64,000 nt of DNA from Elysia crispata (taxonomy: Eukaryota; Mollusca; Gastropoda; Plakobranchidae). Below, piece after piece: positions 22,176-35,900 of this stretch (position 1 is its first letter; each line of letters opens with the position of its first letter). Under the pieces are notes generated by a model, which saw nothing but the letters and a program-made list of their open reading frames with translations, did not search any database and was not told the origin of the DNA. The DNA is taken from positions 1-64,000 of the forward strand of contig JAWDGP010006768.1 in the NCBI GenBank assembly GCA_033675545.1. The letters are read 5' to 3'. The position numbers were made by a program, and so were the translations under genes.

Positions 22176-23430
22176 TTGTTTTATCTGTTCCAAGCAGGAA
22201 CCTCACTGATTTGCTATACTTTTGAGTGGGGTAACCAAATGAGTCATGAGTGTGAATTACATAGAACAATCAGTCTTATGAATCATATCACCAAAATACT
22301 TTTAAAAATCATCATGATGCAAAGTAAAAACAAAATCAAAGCAGAAATAGAAGAGGAACACTGTAGCTTTGTGAAAGGAAAAGGTACAACAAATGCTATC
22401 TAAATCCTTTGAACTATAATTGAATGAGCTTTGGAGGTACAAAAAGAGGATTATCTGTGCTAAATTAACTACACCAAGGCATATGAACATAATCAGATAA
22501 TCACACACCTAACAAAATTGAAATTAGATGGGAGAGATCTACAAATAATAAACAAATGTACTGGAACAGACAGGAGCAAGGTTAGTTGATGGGAAAATAA
22601 GCTCAACTAAAAAAATACAGCATGGTTTTAGAGAAGGATGTGTGGTTTCTCCAGACCTTTTCTCACTCTTGAGTGAAATAATTATGTAAAATCTAGGAGG
22701 ATACCAAGGAGTTGAAGTAGGAATTCATAACGCAAACAACTTGAGATATGATGATGAAAAAGAAGTAGTAATTGTCAGTCAAAACTATGAGTGTCCACAG
22801 ATCGAAAAAGTTATCAACACAAATAAACTCAAGCAAATGGATTGATTCAAATGTTTCGGTACTTTGATATCATGAATTGGACGCAACAACACTGAAATCA
22901 CGAGAATAGTGCAAATGAAAATTAGTTTCCAGAGAATGAAATTGGTATATATATATATATATATATATACGTAGAACTCTAACCTCACAAGAAGAAGAGC
23001 CCTAGAGGGCTATGTTGAACCATCCTGATGCAAGACCTGGACAATTTCAATCAGCTATGAAAGAAACTGGAGGCAACAGAAATGTGGTGTCTAAGGAGAA
23101 TGCTATGAATCTCATGGACTGCAAAAAACATCAAATGAAACAGTATTACAAGGCTTTCACAGGAATATCACTCATTAAATTTTCAATAGAATACAAAAAC
23201 TCAACGCATGTTTTTTTTGGCCATGTGATGAGAAGAAAGTGGAACATCTTGTGACAACTGGAACGATCAAAGGAAAACGCAGCAGGGGGAAAACAGCTAG
23301 AAAAGATGTTAGATGGACTAACAAAGTGGCTAAATGTAGGACAAGTGACAGAAGCATTTAAGGTGAAAAGGACTGAGATGCATGGAAGATCATGATCTCC
23401 TACACTCAATAGCAGGGCACCTGATTGATT
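22176..23430 (+). mobile_element. Second 5'-truncated LINE copy of the same family
   Basis: The reading passes through several frames. It begins with 'TISLMNHITKILLKIIMM' and continues through EEEHCSFVKGKGTTNA (22245-22400), typical of the reverse-transcriptase fingers and palm. 'GCVVSPDLFSLL' is near 22636-22673, a degraded 'NLRYDDE' near 22737-22760, 'VFFGHVMRRK' at 23208-23240, and 'KRTEMHGRS' near 23365. A TA microsatellite (22945-22970) interrupts the 3' half. This copy extends further 5' than the one at 10.7 kb, and both share the 3' end, as expected of truncated LINEs on the plus strand. Confidence 0.8.
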
Positions 23431-26400
23431 GACCAAATGAGAAATAGCTTCTTTCACAAATGATTCAACAGGGCCTTTGACCCTTTGGGATTTTGAAATA
23501 CAGCCACCATGATCCAAAATTGGTACTGCTGCACAGCACAAACATATATCAATGTAGTATTATTACCAAATGAAAAATTCGCAATCAAGATCTAGAACCG
23601 GGGAATAATTAACATCAAGGCAGAAGTTTTAAATGCTCCCAACATTTAGCTGAGCTTTAAAGCCACAACTTTTACATTCTGATTCAATGCTTCTATACCA
23701 CGAGTAAAATATCATTTATTGAATCAACTGCAAAACAAACAGCATAATGAAATAAAGAAAAAAAAAGAGAGAGGGAAATGAATAAATTATCACATGCAAA
23801 ATCTTAATCAATAGTTTAAAAATTTCACATTCACTTTCTCTGTCTCCTCATCTCCTGGATGTATTTGAACAGCAACAAATCACTGTGACGAAGTGAACAG
23901 GAAAACTGTGAAAAGACATATGATAACAGTAAATACAAAAAGTCTCATGCACTTACTGCATTTCCATCTTTAATTGAAAAAAATTATACTAAACAATTTA
24001 GATCCTGGTCAAATCTTAAGCTCTAACTATAGTAAAGATGATTTCCATAAATGTTAGATTATTTTACTCCATTCAAACTATTATTATTGGCTGATTGAGA
24101 ATATGATATACTTCTCATTTGTAGAAATAAGGTAAGGCTTTGAAAGAGGTGTACATTTTAGTTATTGATAAATTAGTAAATATTCTTGAAAATACGATAT
24201 ACTAATATCTTTCTCGCAATATGTTTTCTTTTCCTCATGCTGAAGAAAACCATAGAACTTAGAAGTGGTGATCTATTCTCAGACTCATGACTTTCCTCCA
24301 TAACATTTATATATGCCATGTGGTTACAAGAAGCACAACACATCCATTGAACAAGATAACCCTAAAGGTAATCATCTAATTAGAATTACATTGTATCCAC
24401 TACACATACTTGCCTCCATGTTATGGCAATTTGTATATGAACAAAGAGACCAAGAGATAAAGTGTTATATAGTTTGGAAACCCATATTTAAGCAATACAT
24501 AATATTACTTCCCTTATTTGTTGTAAGCATATGGGCATGCATAAACAAAAAGAAAAAAAATGTATGTGTTCAAGCATTTAATATTTTCTAAACATCATTC
24601 TTCTCCCTGGACAATCGCTTACTCTCTTCATCACAAGACAATCAATCTCTTTCACCTGAAATTGCCATTTTTCTTGATCATTCTGTAAGGGATTGAAGTT
24701 GAATCCCAAGATTTTCAGTCCAATGCTCTACCTATTGAGCTATCTCAGTATCTCAGCTGGTGTCCCAACAATCATTATGGGGATCCTTCTCTCATACTTG
24801 CAGATTTTTTTTTAATATACGACAACTTACAAACTAATAGTGCCAGAGATTGGTCCAACCTGTAATCAATAGACACCTTGCACAATTAAAACAAGTAGAT
24901 TTTGTGTTCGATGGACACCAATGAAGTCTAAGCCACAAGGAGACAAAGATCTAGCAGGTGCTCTGAGAGAACTGATGCCAAATGCATCGGACAGGCCTCA
25001 AAGAGAGTGGGCGGGGAGAGATGCGTTGCTCCCACTAGTAACCTGTGATGTAAGGCTATGACATCAGCCAACAAATTGAGTTTTCTCATTCAAAGAGACG
25101 GAAGGGCAGAATGTGTGTGTGTGTGTGTTGGAAATTTAAAGTTAGATTTGTGAATGTGATCGTGCAGATGTAAACTGCTGGCATCTGATATTGATCCTAA
25201 TGACACTGATAGAATGGGAATCATTGTGGTTAAGTCTTATTTTTTTAAATTCAGTGAACATTACAATAGTTTATTACTGATAATATTTTGTTTTACCGAG
25301 GCATGTAAGGTATCATTGTACAGATCACTGAGAGTACTAAACAATGGATATAACTTGATAGATGTATTTTTATGCAACTATAAACAACACTTCTTTAAAA
25401 GTCTAGCATAACTGCTTGTGAGCAAGAAACTAATTAAGTCCATTTCCCTACTCTTTATGGAATGATTGACATTTTATTTTAGAAATGCAACATCTAAGCA
25501 TATAATTTTAATGGCAAACCAGAGAGAAAAGTTGCTGGCCTATGAGATAATGCCATACTTAGTGGCAACAATAAAAACTGAACATGTGGGTGAAACAAGA
25601 AACAAGAGAACATAATCATAGTTGTAGGAAAGATAAACAGTGGTCACAGTTTGGACTGGTAAGTTATTTATACCATACCTCACAATATAACATACTTATG
25701 GGAGCATACTAACCAGAGGCAATTATCTCGCTCCACTGAACACAACTATTCAACCAAAGGTATATCAGGTTTCACCAGCTAGACCTGAACTAAAAAGCCA
25801 GTATCTGACTGAATAAATCACTGTCATTAAAGGAATGCTCTTTTTTAAAAGTCAGAGTCAAAGGCAATTGATGGACCATTTTGTTACTCTTTACTAGTTC
25901 GACAAAAAGGTAGAATTAATAGGGAAATAAAGGGTGAATCAACAGCAGAGAGCAGAAGGTTTTGAGGGATTCATGTTCCACCTAATTGTGCTCAGCTGTA
26001 CAATGCTGAATAAAGGAAAAAAAACAAAACAAAACAAGTCTCTTTAAAATTATCCTAAAACAGGATAGAAAGCTTTGAAAAAAAACAAACAAAAAAACTC
26101 TAACTGATTAGTACATCAACTTTCCTACTACATAGACATAAAAGCCCGCATTCAGTTTGAATGAAACAAATCATTTACCCATCTGCAATGATGTCAACTC
26201 TGGTCAAGTTCTTGCATGAACATCATTTCGAATTCACTTAGAAAGCTTTTACAATCATGCATTTGCCAGTGGTCAAGACGGAATCTACATCAGGAGACAT
26301 TTAGAGAATTTGTTTTTAGTCTAATTTTTAAACAATTTCAGATCCAAACGAAGCAGCAGAAATTTTACTTAAGGAGATGCTCTTCCCTGATGATGCTGAG

Positions 26401-27171
26401 ATATATGTGCCCAGAATGAAGAGATTTCCCAATGTGTTATCACTTTGCTGAGACACAGGAAGAAATTGCTATGTTTTGAAAAACCTAGCTTGCATATATA
26501 ATCAGCAAATACAAGAAAATTTGGGACTCATCAAAAAGCAGCCACTGCAAAAGACAATCTTATATTCACATTGAAAGATCAGAGATATTGAAGCATTACA
26601 ACCAAAAGAAAACCAACGCTGCAAGACTGACAGGCAAGAAAAAAATGGAAGCAGGATTGCAAACTTTAAAAACAGAGCAACACAAAAATACTGATAGTGA
26701 ATTTATGTGAATAATGAGCAATATCGCTGTTGTGAAGTAAGGTAAAACACTATTATTATTAAGATTTTACATGTATGTGGATCACCAATAGCAATTACCA
26801 CCACTAAAAACTCTTATGTGGGTTACCTGAGCTTCCATTGGCTTATATACGCTACTTTTATAAAAGATGAAAGCCAAGATGGACAATCCAAAACAAAACT
26901 GTAGTGGACAATGGCTTCCTAAATGTCATCAACTATCAAGTGAGAATCTTTCATGTTAACACATGTACAGTCCAGAGCTGTCATATCCAAAGTTGTAGCG
27001 TAAAAAGTACACGTCACATTAACTGACCTCACTTTACCAGGACACAAGAGGAGGAAAAGAATACAACCTAATTCCCATCTGTACACTTTGAACTGATACT
27101 ATTAGTCCCATTAAAATCCTATAATTATTTTCAAGTATCCTCTCACAATTACCACAAAAAGAAAATCTTAC
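23431..27171. other. Stretch with no recognised coding sequence apart from a tRNA-like element
   Basis: This lies downstream (3') of the last exon I could place for the unidentified minus-strand gene, so it may include further exons or its 3' UTR. None was recognisable. Short CA/GT and AAAC runs occur near 25113-25130 and 26015-26095. A candidate donor at about 26824 has no compatible acceptor phase. Confidence 0.4.
24686..24757 (-). repeat. tRNA-like sequence (tRNA-derived SINE head or tRNA pseudogene)
   Basis: On the minus strand the A-box-like word GATAGCTCAATAGGTAGAGC is followed by an anticodon-like loop CTGAAAA (reads as GAA, Phe type). A B-box-like stem-loop GGGATTCAACTTCAATCCC comes next. 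The anticodon stem pairs poorly and no acceptor-stem match is clear, so an active tRNA gene is unlikely. A SINE head or decayed tRNA copy is the best reading. Confidence 0.5.
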
Positions 27172-29853
27172 ATCAGGTATTGAACTTAAATGTGCAGGAC
27201 TTGCTAAATCCACCAATGACTTGATCCATCTTGATAGATCTACTGGCAGTTGAACACTCTGGTGAAAGTGATATTCAATGAAACATATATTATACCAGTC
27301 AGTGTTATGCAATTTTTTAATTTTGTTCTTTCAAGGAATTGAATCCCTCCCTCATTACCAGACTAACTCTTTCCAATAATCTTATGCAATGTGTGGTTAT
27401 TTTATCTAATATATATCCATCTATATTTAAAGCTCAACATAAATAAAAGGTACTAAAGTGTAAATTTTTCAATGCCAAAATTTAAAAAAAAATTGATAAA
27501 TAGTATACAAAAATGTCCAACAATTTTCCCATTAATCAGTTTAAAATAAAAAAAAAAAAGTTCTTACTCAACTTTTCAAGTATCTGGCATCAAATTTTAA
27601 AAAGCTTTGATAAAAAACATAAGGACCACACCGTTGTATCAATTTTTAAGCGAGTCATTACAAAAAAGATCTTGGTGCTGATCTTTTCAGATCTAATAAT
27701 GTAAATCAAAATTCAGTCATGAATTAAAGCCAGAGCTAGAGATACAATTAGAAATTTATTGTTTCAAAGATCATTTTCAATTATTTAAAACAATATAATC
27801 CTGAGTCTTTTGTGGAGAACTAAAGATTATACAGAATGAAATGAACAGCCACTGGCTGAATTAAAAAAAAAATTAGCTCAGTCTATGGTAAAATTATCTT
27901 AGAAAAAAAAGAGACATTCCAAGAATGAAAAGCTAAAGAGGAAAGGCTAAACTTTGTTTGTAAAGCACTTCTTTGAGCAGTGGTAAATTAAAAAAAAAAA
28001 GATAAATAATCTCCTAAGTCTTTGGTGGACTTATACTACATATATTTGGTGAAATGAGTATAACCAAATATGGAATGATAACTTTAAATTCCAAACAAAG
28101 GTGAAAAATGATGCAATCAAAATCAATGAATGACTACAAATTTATTTTGTAAGACTAAAAAATAATTGGGAAAGAGAATGAAAATGCTTTCAAATTAATT
28201 TATAAAACTGAATATCTAAAATATGAGAAAACCTGAGAGCTCTATCCCTGGGTTAACAAAGCATAACAGTATCAAACTCGAAAGAATGTTACTTATTTTT
28301 TTTATCACAATTGAATTGTTGGTGGCAAAAATAAAGTAATATTAGATAGAAGGCTGGGAAAGTCATATGATAACCACTTATAAACCTCCACTTGATGTTT
28401 TGTCTTGATTTTCTTACTCAGTTTTAATGGATGAGATAGATATCTCCATGGTAACATTGAAAAATGATGAAGATTTTGCTTTTCTCTATAACAACAGCAA
28501 AGGGGTACATTTCTGAAAATAATTTCCATTGACATAATAATAAGAAAAACATCATTAATAGATACCATACATTCAGTGAAAATGGTGCAGAGAAGCAAAA
28601 TTGTTTCCTTACAAAGATGGTTTAAGTTACATAAAATGCATTGCAATCAAAGTGTCAAGAGTTCTCAGATAAACAAAAAAGTTTTAATGTGGAAGTTCTG
28701 ATTACCCATAGTGCAGCATAGTTTGTGTAACTAACTTAAATATGAAGGCAAGACCACTTCAATGAATCCACATGAAATATTTGTCATTTTCTTTAATGAA
28801 ATCATTACAGATATGTCCTCTACACACTCATAGATTATTACATTAAAGTATAAGTATAATTACTGCTAAATTTTTGGCCCTGACATCTTTAAAATTTTAG
28901 CCAGACTTCTTTGCTATTGATTGATAATTCTCATTTTCCCAAGCTTACAAAGAAGAACTCACATCTAACGTGTAAGTCTCCCCATCCTGTGCATGTGTTT
29001 GTATCCTCCAATATGCTGAAACTACACGAGCTATCACATTGTGCACTTGGGTTTGCATGATGACATCTGGAGGTATATTCTTAGCCAATCTGAAGGAATA
29101 CAAGTGTATCCAGATCAAAATAGACAAATGTAGTAAACATAAGATGAAGGAAACAAACTTTATACCCTGCTAGTGAAAAATTGATTAGAAAAAAAAAGAA
29201 AGTTTCTCAATCCCATGCACAAGAAAAGAAAAGTCAGTATTAAAAAAAAAAATAACAACTGCGAACAAAAGCCAGACAAATAAACAAAAAAATGTGCCCA
29301 AACAGATTTCAAAGCTCTTGCTTATAAGATAATAACTTCAAAGTTTGTCATTTTAAAAATCTTGTCTGATTTTATTAAAATCACAATCATGCAAGCACAA
29401 CTTATCACACGTTAGTTCAAATTCTCAATATTTGTAAGTTTAGACTATATAAAATAAAACAAAACAAGATAAAAAAAAATTAAAAAATGAGATTGCAGTT
29501 GATCCTTCCGTAGATATTGTTTGTAATATTTTGAACTCAAGTAAATAAAGGCCAGTACATAAAATATAGTCATCTGCCTTTAGCCCTAACCTCTATAATC
29601 AAATAATTCTGATGCCCACTTTTATAAAAGAGCTTTATCTTACTGCAAAAATATAACATGACCATCTTGAGAAACGAGTTTGATCTTAGTGCTAAAAAAT
29701 TACAAACTATCTTGACAAACTCAAATTTAATCTTAAAATGTGTCATTAAGACAGGTTATGTTTCTTACTATCATAGAACAGTGTCGAGATATTTTCTTAA
29801 AGTCCTCTGTGAGCCACTTATAATACTAATACTACTACAAATAATAATAATAA

Positions 29854-29902
<49 letters not shown>

Positions 29903-32900
29903 ATTATAATACAAATCAGTCGAATGGTATCTTTCAAATTTGAGAGATACTTCTTACAGCCTATGATTGTCATTTTGCAGTAAATAAAAATTCAGAAAAA
30001 AGTTGGGTGGATCCACTTGCCCATTCACCTCTGATAAAAATCTTTAAGCTTTATGAAAGAGGTTAAAAAACAATTATTGATTCATCTTTTTGATAAAGTG
30101 GGTATGGTGGCAAAAGAAACTAAGCAAGATGATTTGAAGAGTTTCTCAATATATTACCTGAATGCTTGGCCGGAAAATAATAACTAAGCCTTACAAAAAA
30201 AAAGTTAGAATCATTAAAAAAAAATGCATAATATTATATTGTAAGATAACGAATACTCTCTCCAAGGGTTTTGTACACTGTGTTACTTCCTTTGTTCTGT
30301 GATTCTCATTATTATCTCCCAGAGTTACAGTTAACATGACAACAAAGAAAATGAGAGACAAATGTGACAAAATACAGAACATTTTAATGTATCCAGTAAT
30401 TATGTGTCCTACTTTATTCAATTACTAGGCCTTGCATGCTTGTGGATAATGCAAAGACTTATAATATGACTAGCCTTTATGAAGATTATAAAAAAAAAAG
30501 ATGATGGTAGAGGAAATGCTAGTTGCCAAACTCAGCAATTTCCTCACATTTGCTACTAAGCAACAAATAGAGACCTGGGTCAATCAGGTCAAACTAAACA
30601 CAGTTAAACGGGACAAAGGCATGTTTAGTAGGATGTAGATGCTATATAGTCAGCTTTAAATATCTGCATGTCTAGTAGGACGTAGGAACAATAAAGAGGA
30701 CGAAAAAGATGATTGACATAAAATAACTCAGCTGCTTGCTGAGAATGATACCTTTAAATATTATGCTTCTAAATAGCATTTTAAATCAGTGATTTAATAG
30801 AAAATGATCTTGATAACCACAAAACAATTCTCAAGTGTCTAAAAAAAAGATATACTTGCAAATAAATACAACAAAAAGTTTCATTAGGCCTTCACCTGAG
30901 AATGATATAGTCGTGTAAATATGACAATTCTGAATCAGTTTGAATACCAAGTTGATTTTGCAGTTTACTCTCAGAGCTCAGCAGAAGCCTCAAGACAGCA
31001 GGACTGTGACAGAGTATCTCAATAAAAAAATTGGATAGACTGTGATCAGGCAACGTCTGTTGGAAGAACCATGTCAATGACAACCATTTATTGAAAGCTG
31101 AATGTTTCAGTTTGTTGCTACCTTCTTTACAGTATAATAAAGATGCATAAAATAAACTTCATATTTAAAAATGAAAACAAGTCAAGAAAGGTCTCCTACT
31201 TCAATCTCAAGGCCAATCAAAACCTGGACATCGAAAACTTTCAATTCCGAAAATTTTACCCTTTTTCTAATCTTTCTTTGCATGCAAATAAAAAATTCTA
31301 GCATAATTTCTCCAAATGAGAATTGAATAAGCTATCAGTTCAGCAAGGGCCTTTAAGCCCAGATGTGATAAATACTTAATGAAGATGCTGGTTGCTGCTT
31401 TGAATGAAGAGCATACCTCAATTTCTTCCAAAGCTCCTCTAAGAGTCAAGTTTGCAGCCATCATTTTGAGCAGATAAAACTGAACCTAAAACAAAAGGAG
31501 ATTGATGTTTAGTAAAAACAATAAAGATCAAGCTTGACAAACAGCTAAGTACATCTCAACCAAGGTAAATGATCTGTGGAATGAAAAGCACTACTTATAT
31601 TTTTGAATGCAACAAATATCCACTTACTCTTGCAATCAAACATTGTTTCTAAGATATGATAAGCTATTATTGTGCAGCTGCTAAAATTTCTACATGTGAT
31701 GTGGAATGACTTTTCCAATTCCTATGACATTTCATGCATCTCTTTATGAAGATCACAAAGTTTTACTTTGGTTGTGGGCAAAGTAAAGAAAATACTAAAA
31801 TATAATCAGACAAAATTTATGACTAATTGACAGTGTAATGCTTCATATTTCCTCCTAATCTCTTGTAACTTGATGGGATTTCCATTGCCTCAATATTGAA
31901 ATATTATACTGAAGTAATTTATCTCAGAACATTAGAAACGATACTTGCTTCAATATTTTGATGGTGCCCCCACCAAAGAATTATTTATTGTAAGCGGCCG
32001 TTTTTCATAAGCAATGTCATTGTACTGAGAACATGACAAAAGATGATGCATACAGAGATATGTCTCAATTGTTTTCCATACTTACATTTTCTTGAAGCTT
32101 CAGTTTGCTTAAATCAAAAGAAAATTTTCTGGCCAGAAAGAATAAAGAATAAGAGCCTTATTTAAGCTTTAAATTAAAAAAAAAAAAAGAAAGCATTATT
32201 TTGATGCATCAGATAAGCTTCCCGCACTCTTCTACCCGCTCCATCTATTGAGGATTCTTTCTTCTCACCCTAACTTACACCCATAAAACTAAATCAGGGA
32301 GACACTAATCAGTTTTAAAACTGCATGGGTTCATAAAGATATACCTCTCAATTACTATTTTGTGGTAAACTGACATGCCTCAAAAAATCCTGTCTTTAAC
32401 AAATGACATATTATACCAAGTGGTTACAGCTGAAGTAATACTAAGAAAAGAAGACTGTATAGGTGAATCAGAGATTGATTGATAAAGATAAGTTGAGATG
32501 GAATGATGGGGATAATTCTCACTTGAGTAGTATCATGGAAAACAAAGCGGCTGCCTTTTGCCAGTCTTCCACAGAGGACAAGTATATCTTTTGGTTTAGT
32601 GATGATGATAAGTTACTTTCTGTCCAGCTGAAATATTAAAATTATCAAAATAATTAATATTACAATTAAAATTCTGGTGAACAAAAATTAAAATCAAGTG
32701 CCTTAAAAACAAAACAACAAACGGTTTATTTATGATTTGAAATGTAAATTTGATCATTTTGGAGCCAAAAAAGAACTTTAGGTGAAATTCAAACTCGTCC
32801 ATCTCAATTGTCACAGAATGAAGTGGCAGAAAAAAATTCAATATTAAAAACCAATAGCCACTGAGAGATTTTCAAACCTTATTCAGGAGATTATAAGAAT

Positions 32901-35900
32901 TCTCCAGAGTCGCTTAAAAAGATCCTTAAACAAGAAAATAATACTCACAAGGAAGGTTAAAAGTCCCTTGAAACATTCATTCCAGTTTATGCTAAACATT
33001 GGACTTCAGATGAAACTAAAATTCGCTCAAACAAAACTAAAAATTGATCAATAGGCTCCTGAGAGAGAAGCAGCGAAAGGAGTGAGGTAAAGTGTGTTTC
33101 TTTAAAGTTTCATAAGACTCACCTTAGGAGCCACTCCTCAGTCGCCTTTACTCTATCCTGCCATGTTGAAGAGACAGTGTTATATACCTCTAGAGCAGTA
33201 AGTTTCACCAAGACAGATTTATGAACCTGCAGAGAGGACTTGGTGTTTTCAGCTTTTATTCAATTTGTACAAACAAAACTAAAAATAAAGCTGAGATAGC
33301 AATCATCGTGAAATGGTATTTCAAAGACAGTTTAGACACACTTTTTTTCTTGGCTTACTAGAATAAAAATCTCAAGCCAGTAGAAAGGCATTTTCACCAC
33401 TTGCAGGTACTATACAACTAGGATCTGTGTGTATCAGGCCTTGTCTGTACAATAAAATAGAGAAAAATACCAAACTTTTAAAAGAGTAAATGACGCACAT
33501 AAAATCATGTCTGGAAGAAAAATAACAAGACAATTTTTATCGATAAAGCTAATCACAAGTTCCCCAAGTTTGCTAGTATATTTCAAGCTTTGCATGATGA
33601 CCAATCCGATCACTCTGAGCTATTTCGTGCCAATCATGATCCACAAAGCAAAGCCCTTGAACCAATCAGGACGGCCCATCAAGTCAATTTCATGGGCTTC
33701 TTTCATCTAATGCAAATGTAACAGAACCAACAAGCATCAAAGGAACAAATTCACTTCTCATATCCCTTCCCTACTTTAGCACATACTCGAAAAACAAATA
33801 CCCCTCAGGTTTACCCATTCCCCCTTTTTTGATAGAGGAGGGGGTGAGGGAGAAATTCAGTAAGCAGAAAACAGCCAAAAAATTGCATCATTGTTCTATA
33901 CCTTCGTTATTCGATTTTACTGATATATTTAGAAACAAAATAGAATTGTCTACAAGCAATTATAAAACACTCTTGGATTTTTGACGTCATCAATTAAAAG
34001 CTATAAAATTATCACGCTGATACGTGGGTTCCAAACCACAGCTGTAACGAACCAAGGCGTCACCTCATGCTGGGAAACTGATGCAATGGGCGCTGACAAA
34101 TGACCCATACCACTTCGCACCTCACCCACAGTACATGTAATACAAAGACTCTTGAGATTGAATTTGAAGTGGACTATAGCATCATTGGCTTCAAATCTCA
34201 AACGAACACCATGTATCTGATGTCATGTCAATTTTTAGCCCCTTTCTCGAGAGGGTTTATTACGTTTATTTCTTGAGAAGATACAACGTGCCCTTAAAGG
34301 GAGACCCAACTGAGCGTATGATATCACATAAATGTAAATAAGCCAATGAGGACACTTAGGTCTGAGGCTTATATCTTATTTCACTGATGCTCTGACTCGT
34401 CCCTTTAGATTGTTGTTTCAACAGTCGGGCCAAGTGTCACGCCCCTGACTCAGCCAGCAGGAAAAGTAATATAGATTTTTAAGTGGATAATGTTTACTTG
34501 TTCATAACTTCGCTTACAGTAAAGCTAGAAACTTAAAATAAACAGCAAAATTATTGGTTATTATCGTAATATCACATGAATTCAATCATTTCGCTCCCAT
34601 GGCAAGCAGAGCAGGGAATATTTTTGATGTAAGAGATTCATAGCTAATCATAGTTGATATTTACCTTTAATTGATAACTCTGCTCTCTGTGAAGCTACAA
34701 ACATCAAATAAAGTGCAAAATTATCGAATTTTATTGCAAAGTTAAATCAGATTAATACTGACGGTTTCATTATAGGCCGCCAAGTGATTTTCTCTCAAAA
34801 AGAGAGACATAAATCATAGTATTAATCTCGAATTGCAAACCAGTGGCCAAAAAATGCACAAGCATAGTTTACTTATTCATAACTTTCTTATCTGTGAAGC
34901 TAAAAACTTAAAAAGAATTGCAAAATTATGATAATTTTGCAGATTCACAAAAAATCAAAAGATATAGCCTCACAGTAGGCCGCTTAAGAATTTTGAAAAG
35001 TAAAATACATGTATACGCAGTGTTACATATCTACAACCGTTGCTTTTCCTTCTGGTAATTGTGTGAGTTGTAGATATACAACTGCCGCCCTGTGAACATG
35101 TTCCAAAATGTTGTATATGAACCACTTTCGCTTTTCTAGGGTTAAACCACTTCCTTCCTCCAATGTCACAATCAGATTAGACTTTTAATCAACATGGCAA
35201 ATTCTTTGAAAAGACATTACATAAGTAGGAATATGAAGCACATGTCCCATTTTGGCATGTCTAGATATTGTACATTGCAAATGAATGACAAAAATGTAAA
35301 CCTGTAGCCATTCATCCTTGCTCCAATCATCTCATAAACAAAAATTACAAACTTACCAGAAATGAAAGAAAAATGAGAGGATGCATCCCCACAGGGTCTA
35401 AAGCTGAGGCAGGTATTGATCTGTTAGCTGTAAACAGGCTCTCCATACCCTTCAAAACGGAGGGGGAAAAAGTGACCAATACACTTATTGGTTAAAATAT
35501 ATCTTATGCCTCTGCAACAAGACAAGCTGAAACAATAGCAACATTTTATAACAATTTTTTCTCAGTCACATTGGCTACACCCCAAATTCTTTTATTCTGC
35601 ATAAACTTAAAATTCCTAAATATCATTGATAAATATACATACCAGAGCAAATTCTACTTCATAAGTTATTTGAAATTCAAAATCAGTCCACGCAAAAAAA
35701 TTTCTTTTTCATTTCAAGAGCAATTGTATTGCCCTAGTATGTCCAGCAATTAAACAATAACACTTATTTCAAGCAGAGGGATTTTTGTTTCTTTCAACAG
35801 TTAAATAAGATTACAGTTCATTCTGTGTAATATTTACATGATATAAAAGTTTTGGTGAAGGATGAATGCTTGTGTGCTTGGTCAGCACTTTTCCTTACAG

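Noticed and set aside
24686-24757. Active tRNA-Phe gene
   Set aside because: The anticodon and acceptor stems pair poorly, and the sequence is better explained as a SINE or pseudogene.
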